In this document: positions 18,922 to 27,792 of the stretch, in pieces
How the letters are laid out: each line of letters starts with the position of its first letter
Position numbering within the stretch: the stretch's first letter is position 1
Source of the DNA: Pantoea piersonii
Lineage (GTDB): Bacteria > Pseudomonadota > Gammaproteobacteria > Enterobacterales > Enterobacteriaceae
DNA: 64,000 bases
NCBI RefSeq assembly: GCF_003612015.1
Contig: NZ_RARB01000002.1
Coordinates: forward strand, 497,590-561,589
Direction of reading: 5' to 3'
Made by a program: the position numbers and the translations under genes
Notes under the pieces: model-generated
Told to the model about the DNA's origin: nothing
The model's database searches: none
What the model saw: the letters and a program-made list of their open reading frames with translations, nothing else

Positions 18922-19009
18922 ATCTCTGCCTGTTTCCGCCCCGATCGCACCCGAATGCGGGCGGCCTCTCTTTTTTAACGCCTGCGGCTTCAATCCCGCC
19001 TTAGCCACA

Positions 19010-19036
19010 TAAAGATCCCTTCACTGACGCCGATAA
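19010..19036 (+). promoter_or_regulatory. FliA promoter of receptor 3
   Basis: TAAAGATC, 11 nt, GCCGATAA: perfect -10 and 6 of 8 in the -35, 31 bp before the ATG. Confidence 0.85.
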
Positions 19037-19067
19037 CTGATGCGTTCCGCCAACCAATGAGGTGTTT

Positions 19068-20730
19068 ATGTTTAATCGAGTACGCGTTGTCTCTGGCCTG
19101 CTGGGTGTGCTGGCGCTGTTTATCCTGCTGCAGCTCGTTTCCGGAAGCGCTTTTTTTAAAACGGTGAAAGCCGACAAAGAGAATTTTGCCTATAACCAGC
19201 GTCTCGCGACGTTGCAACAGGCGATGGGCACCTCATGGGTTTCCCTGGTTCAGGCGCGCAACACGCTGAACCGGGCCGGGATCCGCTATCTGCTGGACAG
19301 CCAACATGCCGGTTCCGGCGCGACGGTGCAGGATCTGGTAGCGCTGGCCAACGAGGAGCTGAAGGTAGCCGATCAGGGGTTCGCCGACTTTAACGCGAAC
19401 TTATCTGAACAGGGGAAAACCGCAGATAACGTGGTGGCCCTGCAGGCAAACTACAAAGCCTATCGCGATGCGCTGGCCGAGCTGATCGGCTTTCTCGGCA
19501 CGGGCAATTTCAAAGGTTTCGTCGACCAGCCTACTCAGGGTTTTCAGGATAAATTCCAGAAAGACTATAACGCCTGGCAGAGTCATAACCAGCTGCTGGC
19601 GCAGCAGGGCGTCGAGACCAATAACACCGCTTACGACCACGCCATCATGATGGCGCTCGGCCTGGTGATCCTGTCACTGCTGATAAGTCTGCTGGTCTGG
19701 ACGGTAATGCGCGGCTCGCTGATCGCTCCGCTGAAGCAGAGCATCGAGCATATCCGCCATATCGCGCGCGGCGACCTGACGCAGCCGGTTACCTTTAGCG
19801 TACGCAACGAACTGGGCGATCTGCTCGGGGCGCTGCAGCATATGCAGCAGGAGCTGGCGCGCACCGTCTCCACCGTACGCGACGGCGCGGACGCCATCTA
19901 TACCGGCGCCAGCGAGATCGCCGTCGGCAATAACGATCTCTCTTCCCGTACCGAAGAGCAGGCGGCGTCGCTGGAGCAGACCGCCGCCAGCATGGAGCAG
20001 CTGACCGCTACCGTGAAGCAGAACGCCGAGAACGCCCGTCAGGCCTCTCGCCTCGGAAACCGCGCAGCAGGGCGGCAAGGTGGTGGATGGCGTGGTGAAA
20101 ACCATGAGCGACATCGCCGGCAGCTCGAAGAAGATTGCCGATATCACCAGCGTCATCGACGGCATCGCCTTCCAGACCAATATCCTGGCGCTGAACGCGG
20201 CGGTAGAAGCGGCGCGTGCGGGCGAGCAGGGCCGCGGCTTTGCCGTGGTGGCGGGCGAGGTGCGCAGCCTGGCGCAGCGCAGCGCTCAGGCGGCGAAAGA
20301 GATTAAGTCACTGATTGAGGACTCGGTGAACCGCGTTAATGCCGGCTCGCAGCTGGTAGGCACCGCGGGCGAGACCATGAGCGATATCGTCAGCGCGGTA
20401 ACGCGCGTGACCGACATCATGGGCGAAATCGCCTCGGCGTCGGACGAGCAGAGCCGCGGCATCGATCAGGTCGGTCTGGCGGTGACGGAGATGGATCGCG
20501 TCACACAGCAGAACGCCGCGCTGGTGGAAGAGTCCGCTTCGGCGGCCGCATCGCTGGAAGATCAGGCCAGCCGACTGAAACAGGCGGTTTCTGTGTTCAA
20601 TATCGGTAAAGAATTTGTCGGCCAGGCCGTTAACAGAACTACGGCGTCGAAAAGTCTACGTCTGGATGCGCCAGTAGCGGCTTCCCGCGCGGCGGTCGGT
20701 CGTAGCGACGACAACTGGGAAACCTTTTAA
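19068..20730 (+). pseudogene. Tsr-like chemoreceptor (receptor 3), frameshifted
   Basis: The sensor domain resembles the serine receptor Tsr: RNTLNRAGIRYLLD and DQPTQGFQDKF correspond to its ligand-contact segments. The ATG at 19068 has GAGG 5 nt upstream. After GTCAGGCCTCT at 20048 the frame shifts: relative to receptor 2, 14 nt are missing, and the shifted frame stops at 20306. The correct frame resumes at once and runs to NWETF at 20730. Restoring 14 nt gives about 558 aa. Either the gene is broken in this strain or the assembly is wrong, because receptor 1 has a 15-nt gap at the same point. Confidence 0.88.
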
Positions 20731-20741
20731 TCGCCTGGATG

Positions 20742-20768
20742 GCCGGGTCGGCGGCAACGCCGCCCGGC
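20742..20768. repeat. REP-like palindrome
   Basis: GCCGGG, bulged T, CGGCG, loop GCAA, CGCCG, CCCGGC. A bulged GC-rich hairpin in an intergenic gap is the REP layout. No T-run follows, so it is not a standard terminator. Confidence 0.55.
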
Positions 20769-20815
20769 ATAGCAGCAGAATCTAATGAATTAAGTACAGT
20801 GCCAGGTGACCTGAA

Positions 20816-21691
20816 ATGAAGAAATCGACGCTACTGGATCAAAACGAAGCGACAACCATGCTCTCGCAGATGGTTCAACGCCTGCCGCTTTCGGATACAC
20901 ACTTTCGTCGTATCAGCCAGCTGATCTATCAGCGAGCTGGCATTGTGCTGGCCGACCACAAGCGCGAAATGGTCTACAACCGTCTGGTGCGTCGTCTGCG
21001 CACGCTGAACATTGATGACTTTGGCCGCTATCTGGCTCTGCTGGAGAACGACGTCAACAGCGCGGAATGGCAGGCCTTTATCAATGCGCTGACCACCAAC
21101 CTGACGGCATTTTTCCGCGAGGCGCACCATTTCCCGATTCTGGCGGAACATGCGCGCAAGCGTTCTGGCAGCTTTAACGTCTGGTGCGCGGCGGCCTCGA
21201 CCGGCGAAGAGCCTTACTCGATCGCGATGACGCTGGCGGAAACGCTGGGCGCCGGGCCAGGCAAGTTTCAGGTGCACGCCAGCGATATCGATACTCAGGT
21301 GCTGGAAAAAGCGGTCGCCGGCGTCTATCGCCAGGAGGAGCTGCGTACGTTGTCGCCGCAGCAGCTGCAGCGCTTTTTCCTGCGCGGCACCGGCCCGCAT
21401 GCCGGGATGGTGCGCGTACGCCCGGAACTGGCGCACAGCGTCAGCTTCGCCCAGCTCAACCTGCTGGCGAACGAATGGGCACTGCCAGGGCCGTTTGATG
21501 CGATCTTCTGCCGCAACGTAATGATCTATTTCGATAAAGAGACGCAGGAGAAAATTCTGCGTCGGTTTGTTCCCCTGCTGAAGCCGGGCGGTCTGCTCTT
21601 TGCCGGTCACTCAGAGAATTTCAGTCAGATTAGCAAAGAGTTCTGGCTGCGCGGACAAACCGTCTATGGACTGACGAAGGAAAGACGATGA
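20816..21691 (+). CDS. cheR: Chemoreceptor methyltransferase CheR
   Basis: Methylates receptor glutamates using S-adenosylmethionine. It has 291 aa with an N-terminal helical domain, the SAM-binding fold with [16 protein letters not shown], and [13 protein letters not shown]. The beta-subdomain that binds the receptor NWETF tail is present. It begins the cheRBYZ run and overlaps cheB by ATGA. Confidence 0.97.
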   Translation: MKKSTLLDQNEATTMLSQMVQRLPLSDTHFRRISQLIYQRAGIVLADHKREMVYNRLVRRLRTLNIDDFGRYLALLENDVNSAEWQAFINALTTNLTAFFREAHHFPILAEHARKRSGSFNVWCAAASTGEEPYSIAMTLAETLGAGPGKFQVHASDIDTQVLEKAVAGVYRQEELRTLSPQQLQRFFLRGTGPHAGMVRVRPELAHSVSFAQLNLLANEWALPGPFDAIFCRNVMIYFDKETQEKILRRFVPLLKPGGLLFAGHSENFSQISKEFWLRGQTVYGLTKERR

Positions 21692-22737
21692 GCAAAATCA
21701 CCGTAATGTGCGTGGACGACTCCGCGCTGATGCGACAGCTGATGACCGAGATCATCAACAGTCATCCCGATATGGAGATGGTGGCTACCGCGCCCGATCC
21801 GCTGGTCGCCCGCGATTTAATCAAGCAGTACGACCCGCAGGTGCTGACGCTGGACGTGGAGATGCCGCGCATGGACGGCCTCGACTTTCTGGAAAAACTG
21901 ATGCGTCTGCGTCCGATGCCGGTGGTGATGGTCTCGTCGCTGACTGGCAAAGGCTCGGAGATAACGCTGCGCGCGCTGGAGCTGGGAGCGGTGGATTTCG
22001 TCACCAAACCGCAGCTCGGCATTCGCGAAGGGATGCTGGCCTATAGCCAGATGATCGCCGACAAGATCCGCGCGGCGGCGCGCGCGCGACTGCACGCCCG
22101 TCCGACGATGCCGGCGCCGGTGACCTTAAAAGCGGGTCCGCTGCTCAGCAGCGAAAAGCTGATCGCCATCGGCTCGTCAACCGGCGGCACCGAAGCGATT
22201 CGCCACGTGCTGCAGCCGCTGCCGCCGACCAGCCCTGCGCTGATGATCACCCAGCATATGCCGCCGGGCTTTACCAAATCCTTCGCCGAGCGTCTCAACA
22301 AGCTCTGCCAGATTACGGTGAAAGAGGCGGAAGACGGCGAGCGCATTTTGCCAGGGCACGCCTATATCGCGCCGGGCGCGATGCATATGGAGCTGGCGCG
22401 CAGCGGGGCGAACTATGTAGTGAAACTGAATGAAGGGCCGCCGGTGAACCGCCACAAGCCCTCCGTGGATGTGTTGTTCAAATCGGTAGCCATCAACGCC
22501 GGACGTAACGCGGTGGGCGTCATCCTCACCGGCATGGGCAACGACGGCGCGGCGGGCATGCTGGAAATGCACCGCGCCGGCGCCTGGACCATCGCGCAGA
22601 GCGAAGCGTCCTGCGTGGTATTTGGTATGCCGCGAGAAGCCATCGCCAGTGGCGGTGTGAGCGAAGTCGTGGATTTAGGCAACATCAGCCAGCATATGCT
22701 GGCAAAAATTAGCGCCGGACAGGCACTGCGTATTTAA
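21688..22737 (+). CDS. cheB: Chemotaxis methylesterase/deamidase CheB
   Basis: Removes methyl groups from receptors and deamidates glutamines. The receiver domain has Asp56 as phospho-site ([12 protein letters not shown]). The catalytic domain has Ser164 (IGSSTGG), His190 (ITQHMPPG) and Asp286 (MGNDGAAG), numbered exactly as in E. coli. It has 349 aa. Translational coupling to cheR balances the two opposing activities. Confidence 0.97.
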   Translation: MSKITVMCVDDSALMRQLMTEIINSHPDMEMVATAPDPLVARDLIKQYDPQVLTLDVEMPRMDGLDFLEKLMRLRPMPVVMVSSLTGKGSEITLRALELGAVDFVTKPQLGIREGMLAYSQMIADKIRAAARARLHARPTMPAPVTLKAGPLLSSEKLIAIGSSTGGTEAIRHVLQPLPPTSPALMITQHMPPGFTKSFAERLNKLCQITVKEAEDGERILPGHAYIAPGAMHMELARSGANYVVKLNEGPPVNRHKPSVDVLFKSVAINAGRNAVGVILTGMGNDGAAGMLEMHRAGAWTIAQSEASCVVFGMPREAIASGGVSEVVDLGNISQHMLAKISAGQALRI

Positions 22738-22776
22738 CAGGCCCGTCCTGCCGGGCGAGATAACACAGGAGTAATT

Positions 22777-23166
22777 ATGGCTGATAAAAACATGCGCTTT
22801 TTGGTGGTTGACGACTTCAACACGATGCGTCGTATTGTGCGTAACCTGCTGAAAGAGCTGGGATTCAATAACGTCGAAGAGGCGGAAGACGGCGTTGATG
22901 CGCTCTCTAAACTGCGCGCGGGCGGCTTCGACTTCGTCATCTCCGACTGGAACATGCCGAACATGGATGGCCTGCAGCTGCTGCAGACCATTCGCGCCGA
23001 CGGCACGCTGGGCCAGCTGCCGGTGCTGATGGTGACCGCGGAAGCGAAAAAAGAGAACATTATCGCGGCCGCGCAGGCCGGCGCCAGCGGTTATGTGGTG
23101 AAGCCATTCACCGCCGCCACGCTGGAAGAAAAGTTAGGCAAAATCTTCGAAAAACTGGGTATGTAA
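22777..23166 (+). CDS. cheY: Chemotaxis response regulator CheY
   Basis: The single receiver domain that, when phosphorylated by CheA, binds the flagellar switch. It has 129 aa with D12, D13, phospho-acceptor D57 ([10 protein letters not shown]), T87 and K109 all in place. The start is preceded by CAGGAGTAATT. It is followed after 9 nt by its phosphatase gene cheZ. Confidence 0.98.
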   Translation: MADKNMRFLVVDDFNTMRRIVRNLLKELGFNNVEEAEDGVDALSKLRAGGFDFVISDWNMPNMDGLQLLQTIRADGTLGQLPVLMVTAEAKKENIIAAAQAGASGYVVKPFTAATLEEKLGKIFEKLGM

Positions 23167-23175
23167 GGAGATGTG

Positions 23176-23820
23176 ATGAGCGACCTTCCGAAATCAACTG
23201 AGGATGCCGCCACGGCGCAAGACATCATTACCCGGATCGGATCTCTGACTCGCATGCTGCGCGACAGCCTGCGTGAACTGGGACTGGACCAGGCGATTGC
23301 CGAAGCGGCGGAGGCGATCCCCGACGCGCGTGACCGTCTGGATTATGTCGTACAGATGACCGCGCAGGCTGCCGACCGCGCCCTTAACTGCGTTGAAGCC
23401 GCGCAGCCGCATCAGGACAAAATGGAGGCTGGTGCCAGCCAGCTGAAAGGCCGCTGGGACGCATGGTTTGAGAACCCGATTGAGCTGGCGGATGCCCGTG
23501 AGTTGGTTTCGGATACTCGCGAGTTTCTTTCTGCGGTACCGGGACACACCTCATTTACCAACAAGCAGCTGCTCGAAATCATGATGGCGCAGGATTTCCA
23601 GGACCTTACGGGTCAGGTGATCAAGCGCATGATGGATGTGATTCAGGAAATTGAGCGTCAGCTGCTGATGGTGCTGCTGGAGAATATGCCGGAAGTCAGC
23701 GCCGAGCAGCGTCAGCAAAGCTCGAGCCTGCTGAATGGCCCGCAAATTCATGCCGATGCGCCGGGCATCGTTTCCAGTCAAGATCAGGTAGACGACCTGC
23801 TGGACAGCCTGGGTTTCTGA
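23176..23820 (+). CDS. cheZ: CheY-phosphate phosphatase CheZ
   Basis: Speeds loss of phosphate from CheY. I chose the ATG at 23176 (214 aa) because AGGAG (23166-23170) would be too close to the GTG at 23173. Catalytic D143 and Q147 lie in [13 protein letters not shown]. The C-terminal CheY-binding helix [14 protein letters not shown] is intact. It is the last gene of the cheRBYZ run. Confidence 0.97.
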   Translation: MSDLPKSTEDAATAQDIITRIGSLTRMLRDSLRELGLDQAIAEAAEAIPDARDRLDYVVQMTAQAADRALNCVEAAQPHQDKMEAGASQLKGRWDAWFENPIELADARELVSDTREFLSAVPGHTSFTNKQLLEIMMAQDFQDLTGQVIKRMMDVIQEIERQLLMVLLENMPEVSAEQRQQSSSLLNGPQIHADAPGIVSSQDQVDDLLDSLGF

Positions 23821-23836
23821 GGCTGGTTTTACCCCC

Positions 23837-23865
23837 CGATCGGGAGGCGCAACGCCTCCCGATCG
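23837..23865. terminator. Perfect 13-bp inverted repeat after cheZ
   Basis: CGATCGGGAGGCG-CAA-CGCCTCCCGATCG. Very stable, but followed by ATACGCG rather than T; a Rho-independent terminator without a proper T-run, or an RNA 3'-end protector. Confidence 0.6.
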
Positions 23866-23979
23866 ATACGCGTTTGCCTTATGGCGAAATTAACTCGCTT
23901 TTTCCCCGCTTAATCCCCGCTTTAACCGCCGCGTACTTTGGCATGCTGTGCTCAGAATTCCTACCCACTGAGGTTTGTC

Positions 23980-25131
23980 GTGGCTGAAGAGAGCGACGAG
24001 GACAAAACAGAATCGCCCACACCCCACCGACTTGAAAAAGCGCGTGAGGAGGGACAGATTCCGCGTTCGCGCGAGCTGACGTCGGTGCTGATGCTGCTGG
24101 CAGGTCTCCTGACCCTCTGGCTGGGCGGCACGCTGATGGCGCGCCAGCTGGCCGCGATGGTCGCTTCCGGGCTGCGTTTCGACCACGGCATGGTGAACGA
24201 CAGCAAGCTAATCATCGGCCATATCAGCAGCCTGGTCGGCCAGGCGGTCATGGCGCTGTTGCCATTGATGGGCGGGCTGGTGCTGGTGGCGATCGCCGCG
24301 CCGATGCTGCTGGGCGGTATCGTCATCAGTGGCAAATCGATCAAGATGGATTTTACAAAGCTCAACCCGCTGCCGGGTTTTTCCCGCATGTTCGCTGCCC
24401 AGGCCTGGACCGAGCTGTTCAAAGGCATTCTGAAAGCGGTGCTGGTGGGGAGCGTCGGTGGCTGGTACATCTGGTCGCACTGGAGCGAGATGCTGCGTCT
24501 GATCAGCCAGTCGCCCTCCAACGCGCTGATGCACGGGCTGGGGATGATCGCCGCCTGCTGTTCGCTGGTGATCCTGGGCCTGATCCCCATGGTGGGCTAC
24601 GACGTTTTCTGGCAGCTCTACAGCTATTACAAAAAGCTGCGCATGTCGCGCCAGGAGATCCGCGACGAATTCAAACAGCAGGAAGGCGACCCGCACGTTA
24701 AAGGGCGCATTCGCCAGGCGATGCGCGCCGCCGCGCGCCGCCGCATGATGGCCGATGTGCCTAAAGCTGACGTTATCGTTACCAACCCGACGCACTACTC
24801 CGTGGCGCTGCAGTACAACGAGAAAAAGATGAGCGCGCCGAAAGTCGTGGCGAAAGGGGCGGGCGAGGTGGCGTTAAAGATCCGCGAACTTGCCGCAGAA
24901 CACCGCATTCCGCTGCTGGAGGCGCCGCCGCTGGCGCGCGCGCTCTACCGGCATACTGAGATTGGTCAGCAGATCCCCGGCGCGCTCTATGCGGCGGTGG
25001 CGGAAGTGCTGGCCTGGGTCTGGCAGCTGCGTCGCTGGAAGCGCGAAGGCGGCCTGATCCCGAACAAACCGAAAAACCTGCCGGTTCCGGCAGAGATGGA
25101 CTTTGCAGGAGAGAAGCGAAACGATGGCTAA
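23980..25131 (+). CDS. flhB: Flagellar type III export protein FlhB
   Basis: Switch protein of the export gate in the inner membrane. The GTG at 23980 (383 aa; E. coli 382) follows GAGG at 23970; the longer frame from 23938 adds residues foreign to the family. Conserved DKTESPTPHRLEKAREEGQI starts the protein, four membrane segments follow, and the cytoplasmic domain has the autocleavage site NPTH at about residue 270. It overlaps flhA by 8 nt. Confidence 0.96.
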   Translation: MAEESDEDKTESPTPHRLEKAREEGQIPRSRELTSVLMLLAGLLTLWLGGTLMARQLAAMVASGLRFDHGMVNDSKLIIGHISSLVGQAVMALLPLMGGLVLVAIAAPMLLGGIVISGKSIKMDFTKLNPLPGFSRMFAAQAWTELFKGILKAVLVGSVGGWYIWSHWSEMLRLISQSPSNALMHGLGMIAACCSLVILGLIPMVGYDVFWQLYSYYKKLRMSRQEIRDEFKQQEGDPHVKGRIRQAMRAAARRRMMADVPKADVIVTNPTHYSVALQYNEKKMSAPKVVAKGAGEVALKIRELAAEHRIPLLEAPPLARALYRHTEIGQQIPGALYAAVAEVLAWVWQLRRWKREGGLIPNKPKNLPVPAEMDFAGEKRNDG

Positions 25132-27217
25132 CCTGGCCGCAAAACTGCGTTTACCAAACAACCTGAAAGAGACACAGTGGCAGGTGCTTGCCGGTCCTGT
25201 GTTGATTATGATGATCCTGTCGATGATGGTGCTGCCGCTGCCCGCCTTCATCCTCGATCTGTTGTTCACCTTTAATATCGCGCTCTCGATTATGGTGCTG
25301 CTGGTGGCGATGTTCACCCAGCGCACGCTGGAGTTCGCCGCCTTTCCCACCATTCTGCTTTTCTCGACGCTGCTGCGGCTGGCGCTGAACGTCGCCTCGA
25401 CCCGTATCATCCTGATGGAAGGCCATACTGGCGGCGGCGCAGCTGGACGCGTGGTAGAGGCGTTCGGCCACTTCCTCGTCGGCGGCAACTTCGCCATCGG
25501 TATCGTGGTGTTCGTCATCCTGGTGGTCATTAACTTTATGGTTATCACCAAAGGTGCGGGGCGTATCGCGGAAGTGGGCGCGCGCTTCGTGCTGGACGGC
25601 ATGCCGGGTAAACAGATGGCGATCGACGCCGATCTCAACGCGGGCCTGATCGGCGAAGAGGAGGCGAAAAAGCGACGTACCGAAGTGACGCAGGAAGCAG
25701 ATTTCTACGGCTCAATGGACGGTGCGAGTAAGTTCGTACGCGGCGACGCCATCGCCGGCATTCTTATCATGGTCATCAATATCATCGGCGGTCTGCTGGT
25801 GGGCGTCGTTCAGCACGGTATGGATATCGGCCATGCTGCGGAAACCTACACGCTGCTGACTATCGGTGACGGTCTGGTGGCCCAGATCCCGGCGCTGGTG
25901 ATCTCCACCGCGGCGGGCGTCATTGTGACCCGCGTTGGCACCGATCAGGATGTCGGCGAGCAGATGGTGGGGCAGCTGTTCAAAAACCCGCGCGTAATGC
26001 TGCTGAGTGCCGGCGTGCTGGGCCTGCTGGGTCTGGTGCCCGGCATGCCGAACTTTGTGTTCCTGCTCTTTACCGCCGCGCTGCTCGGCCTGGCATGGTG
26101 GATGCGCGGCCGCGAGATGGAAGCGAAGAAGAACCCGGAAGCTGCCAGCAGCTCTATCATGAAACCTTCAGATACGCCAGCCAGCACCGAGGCTTCCTGG
26201 ACCGACGTGCAGCTGGAGGATACGCTGGGGATGGAAGTCGGCTATCGTCTGATCCCGATGGTCGATCACGCGCAGAACGGCGAGCTGCTGGGTCGTATCC
26301 GCAGCATCCGTAAAAAGGTGGCGCAGGATGTCGGCTTTCTGCCGCCGGTGGTGCATATCCGCGACAATATGGAGCTGCCGCCCGCGCGCTACCGCATTCT
26401 GATGAAAGGGGTCGAGATTGGCAGCGGCGACGCCTATCCTGGCCGCTGGATGGCGATCAACCCGGGAACGGCGGCGGGCACGCTGCCGGGCGAGGCGACT
26501 GTCGATCCGGCGTTCGGCCTGGCTGCCATCTGGATCGACAGTGCGCTGAAAGAGCAGGCGCAGATCCAGGGCTTTACCGTGGTGGAAGCCAGCACCGTGG
26601 TGGCGACGCACCTGAACCATCTGATTGGCCAGTACGCCAGTGAGCTCTTTGGCCGTCAGGAAGCGCAGCAGCTGCTCGATCGCGTCAGTCAGGAGATGCC
26701 GAAGCTGACGGAAGATCTGGTGCCGGGCGTGATTACCCTGACCACGCTGCACAAGGTGCTGCAAAACCTGCTGACCGAGCGCGTCTCGATCCGCGATATG
26801 CGTACGATTATCGAAACCCTGGCGGAGCACGCGCCGGTGCAGAACGATCCGCAGGAACTGACCAGCGTAGTGCGCGTGGCTCTGGGCCGCGCCATTACGC
26901 AGCAGTGGTTCCCTGGCAATGACGAAGTGCAGGTGATCGGCCTTGATACCACGCTGGAGCGTCTGCTGCTGCAGGCACTGCAGGGCGGCGGCGGGCTGGA
27001 GCCGGGTCTGGCCGACCGGCTGCTGGAGCAGGCGCAGGCCGCGCTGCAGCGTCAGGAGATGCTGGGCGCGCCGCCGGTGCTGCTGGTCAACCATCCGCTG
27101 CGCGCGCTGCTGGCACGCTTCCTGCGCCGCAATCTGCCGCAGCTGGTGGTGCTCTCTAATATGGAGCTGACCGACAATCGCCAGATCCGTATGACCGCCA
27201 CCATTGGAGGCAAATAA
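25124..27217 (+). CDS. flhA: Flagellar export gate protein FlhA
   Basis: The largest export-gate subunit: about eight membrane segments in residues 15-310, then a cytoplasmic ring-forming domain. It has 697 aa from the ATG at 25124 (E. coli 692). The FHIPEP signature region appears as RLALNVASTRIILMEGH, followed by GRIAEVGARFVLDGMPGKQM. The start lies within the flhB end, behind CAGGAGAG, so the two genes are translationally coupled. Confidence 0.97.
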   Translation: MANLAAKLRLPNNLKETQWQVLAGPVLIMMILSMMVLPLPAFILDLLFTFNIALSIMVLLVAMFTQRTLEFAAFPTILLFSTLLRLALNVASTRIILMEGHTGGGAAGRVVEAFGHFLVGGNFAIGIVVFVILVVINFMVITKGAGRIAEVGARFVLDGMPGKQMAIDADLNAGLIGEEEAKKRRTEVTQEADFYGSMDGASKFVRGDAIAGILIMVINIIGGLLVGVVQHGMDIGHAAETYTLLTIGDGLVAQIPALVISTAAGVIVTRVGTDQDVGEQMVGQLFKNPRVMLLSAGVLGLLGLVPGMPNFVFLLFTAALLGLAWWMRGREMEAKKNPEAASSSIMKPSDTPASTEASWTDVQLEDTLGMEVGYRLIPMVDHAQNGELLGRIRSIRKKVAQDVGFLPPVVHIRDNMELPPARYRILMKGVEIGSGDAYPGRWMAINPGTAAGTLPGEATVDPAFGLAAIWIDSALKEQAQIQGFTVVEASTVVATHLNHLIGQYASELFGRQEAQQLLDRVSQEMPKLTEDLVPGVITLTTLHKVLQNLLTERVSIRDMRTIIETLAEHAPVQNDPQELTSVVRVALGRAITQQWFPGNDEVQVIGLDTTLERLLLQALQGGGGLEPGLADRLLEQAQAALQRQEMLGAPPVLLVNHPLRALLARFLRRNLPQLVVLSNMELTDNRQIRMTATIGGK

Positions 27218-27621
27218 TGCGCCGCTGGTGCTGGGGACTGGCGCTGCTGTCGCTGACAGCTTTGCCGCTTTACGCTGCCTCGGGCGCGTGGCAGGCCAGC
27301 GTCAGCGGCCCGGCGTTAAGCAATCGTGGCGGCTGGGTCAGATCAAAGCCGCTGCGCGCGCCGCCGGGCATTTCCGGTTCGGTTAATATTATTAACTGGC
27401 GTTATCAGCTCACCGGCCCTGCGCCGTCGGGTTTACAGGTCAGGCTGTGCGGCGCGCAGCGTTGCGCCACGCTGGAGGGCAGTAGCGGCGCGACGCGCGA
27501 ACTGGCGCAGCTCAACGCGGGCGAAACGCTCTATATGGTGTTTGGCGTGGCGGGCAGAGGGGCGTTGCCGCCGGGCCTGCAGGTGCTGAGCAGCGAAGTG
27601 ATGGTCAATTACCAGAACTAA
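27217..27621 (+). CDS. flhE: Flagellar protein FlhE (periplasmic)
   Basis: A small exported protein of 134 aa with a signal peptide ending LPLYAASG. In Salmonella and E. coli FlhE acts in the periplasm to keep the export apparatus from leaking protons. Two cysteines (CGAQRC) could pair. Its ATG shares one base with the flhA stop (TAATG), and GGAGG precedes it. It ends the flhBAE operon at a strong terminator. Confidence 0.92.
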   Translation: MRRWCWGLALLSLTALPLYAASGAWQASVSGPALSNRGGWVRSKPLRAPPGISGSVNIINWRYQLTGPAPSGLQVRLCGAQRCATLEGSSGATRELAQLNAGETLYMVFGVAGRGALPPGLQVLSSEVMVNYQN

Positions 27622-27648
27622 AAAACCCCGCCGAAGCGGGGTTTTTTG
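27621..27648 (+). terminator. Terminator of flhBAE
   Basis: AAAACCCCGC-CGAA-GCGGGGTTTT followed by TT; the A-run on the left makes it usable from both sides. Confidence 0.93.
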
Positions 27649-27664
27649 TGGCTCAGACGCAGAC

Positions 27665-27769
27665 GCGGATAGCATGGTCTGATCGCAAAGTCGCTCAAGG
27701 CATCCCTGCGCGCTCGGCCCGCGACATCCCTGTCGCGGGACGCTTTGCTCTTCAGTCCATGCTATCCGC
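27665..27769 (-). repeat. 105-bp palindromic intergenic repeat, copy A
   Basis: Bounded by a perfect 13-bp terminal inverted repeat (27665-27677 and 27757-27769). Read on the minus strand it aligns without gaps to copy B at 48356-48460, with an identical core CAAAGCGTCCCGCGACAGGG and inner hairpin CCCGCGACAGGGATGTCGCGGG. It lies between the convergent flhE and argS. No coding potential. It has the form of a MITE-like or ERIC-like element. Confidence 0.85.
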
Positions 27770-27792
27770 TCGCTAAACCTTTTAGCCGTTTG

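Noticed and set aside
17484..18950. 488-codon open frame antisense to receptor 2
   Set aside because: Same cause: an antisense shadow of a highly biased coding sequence.
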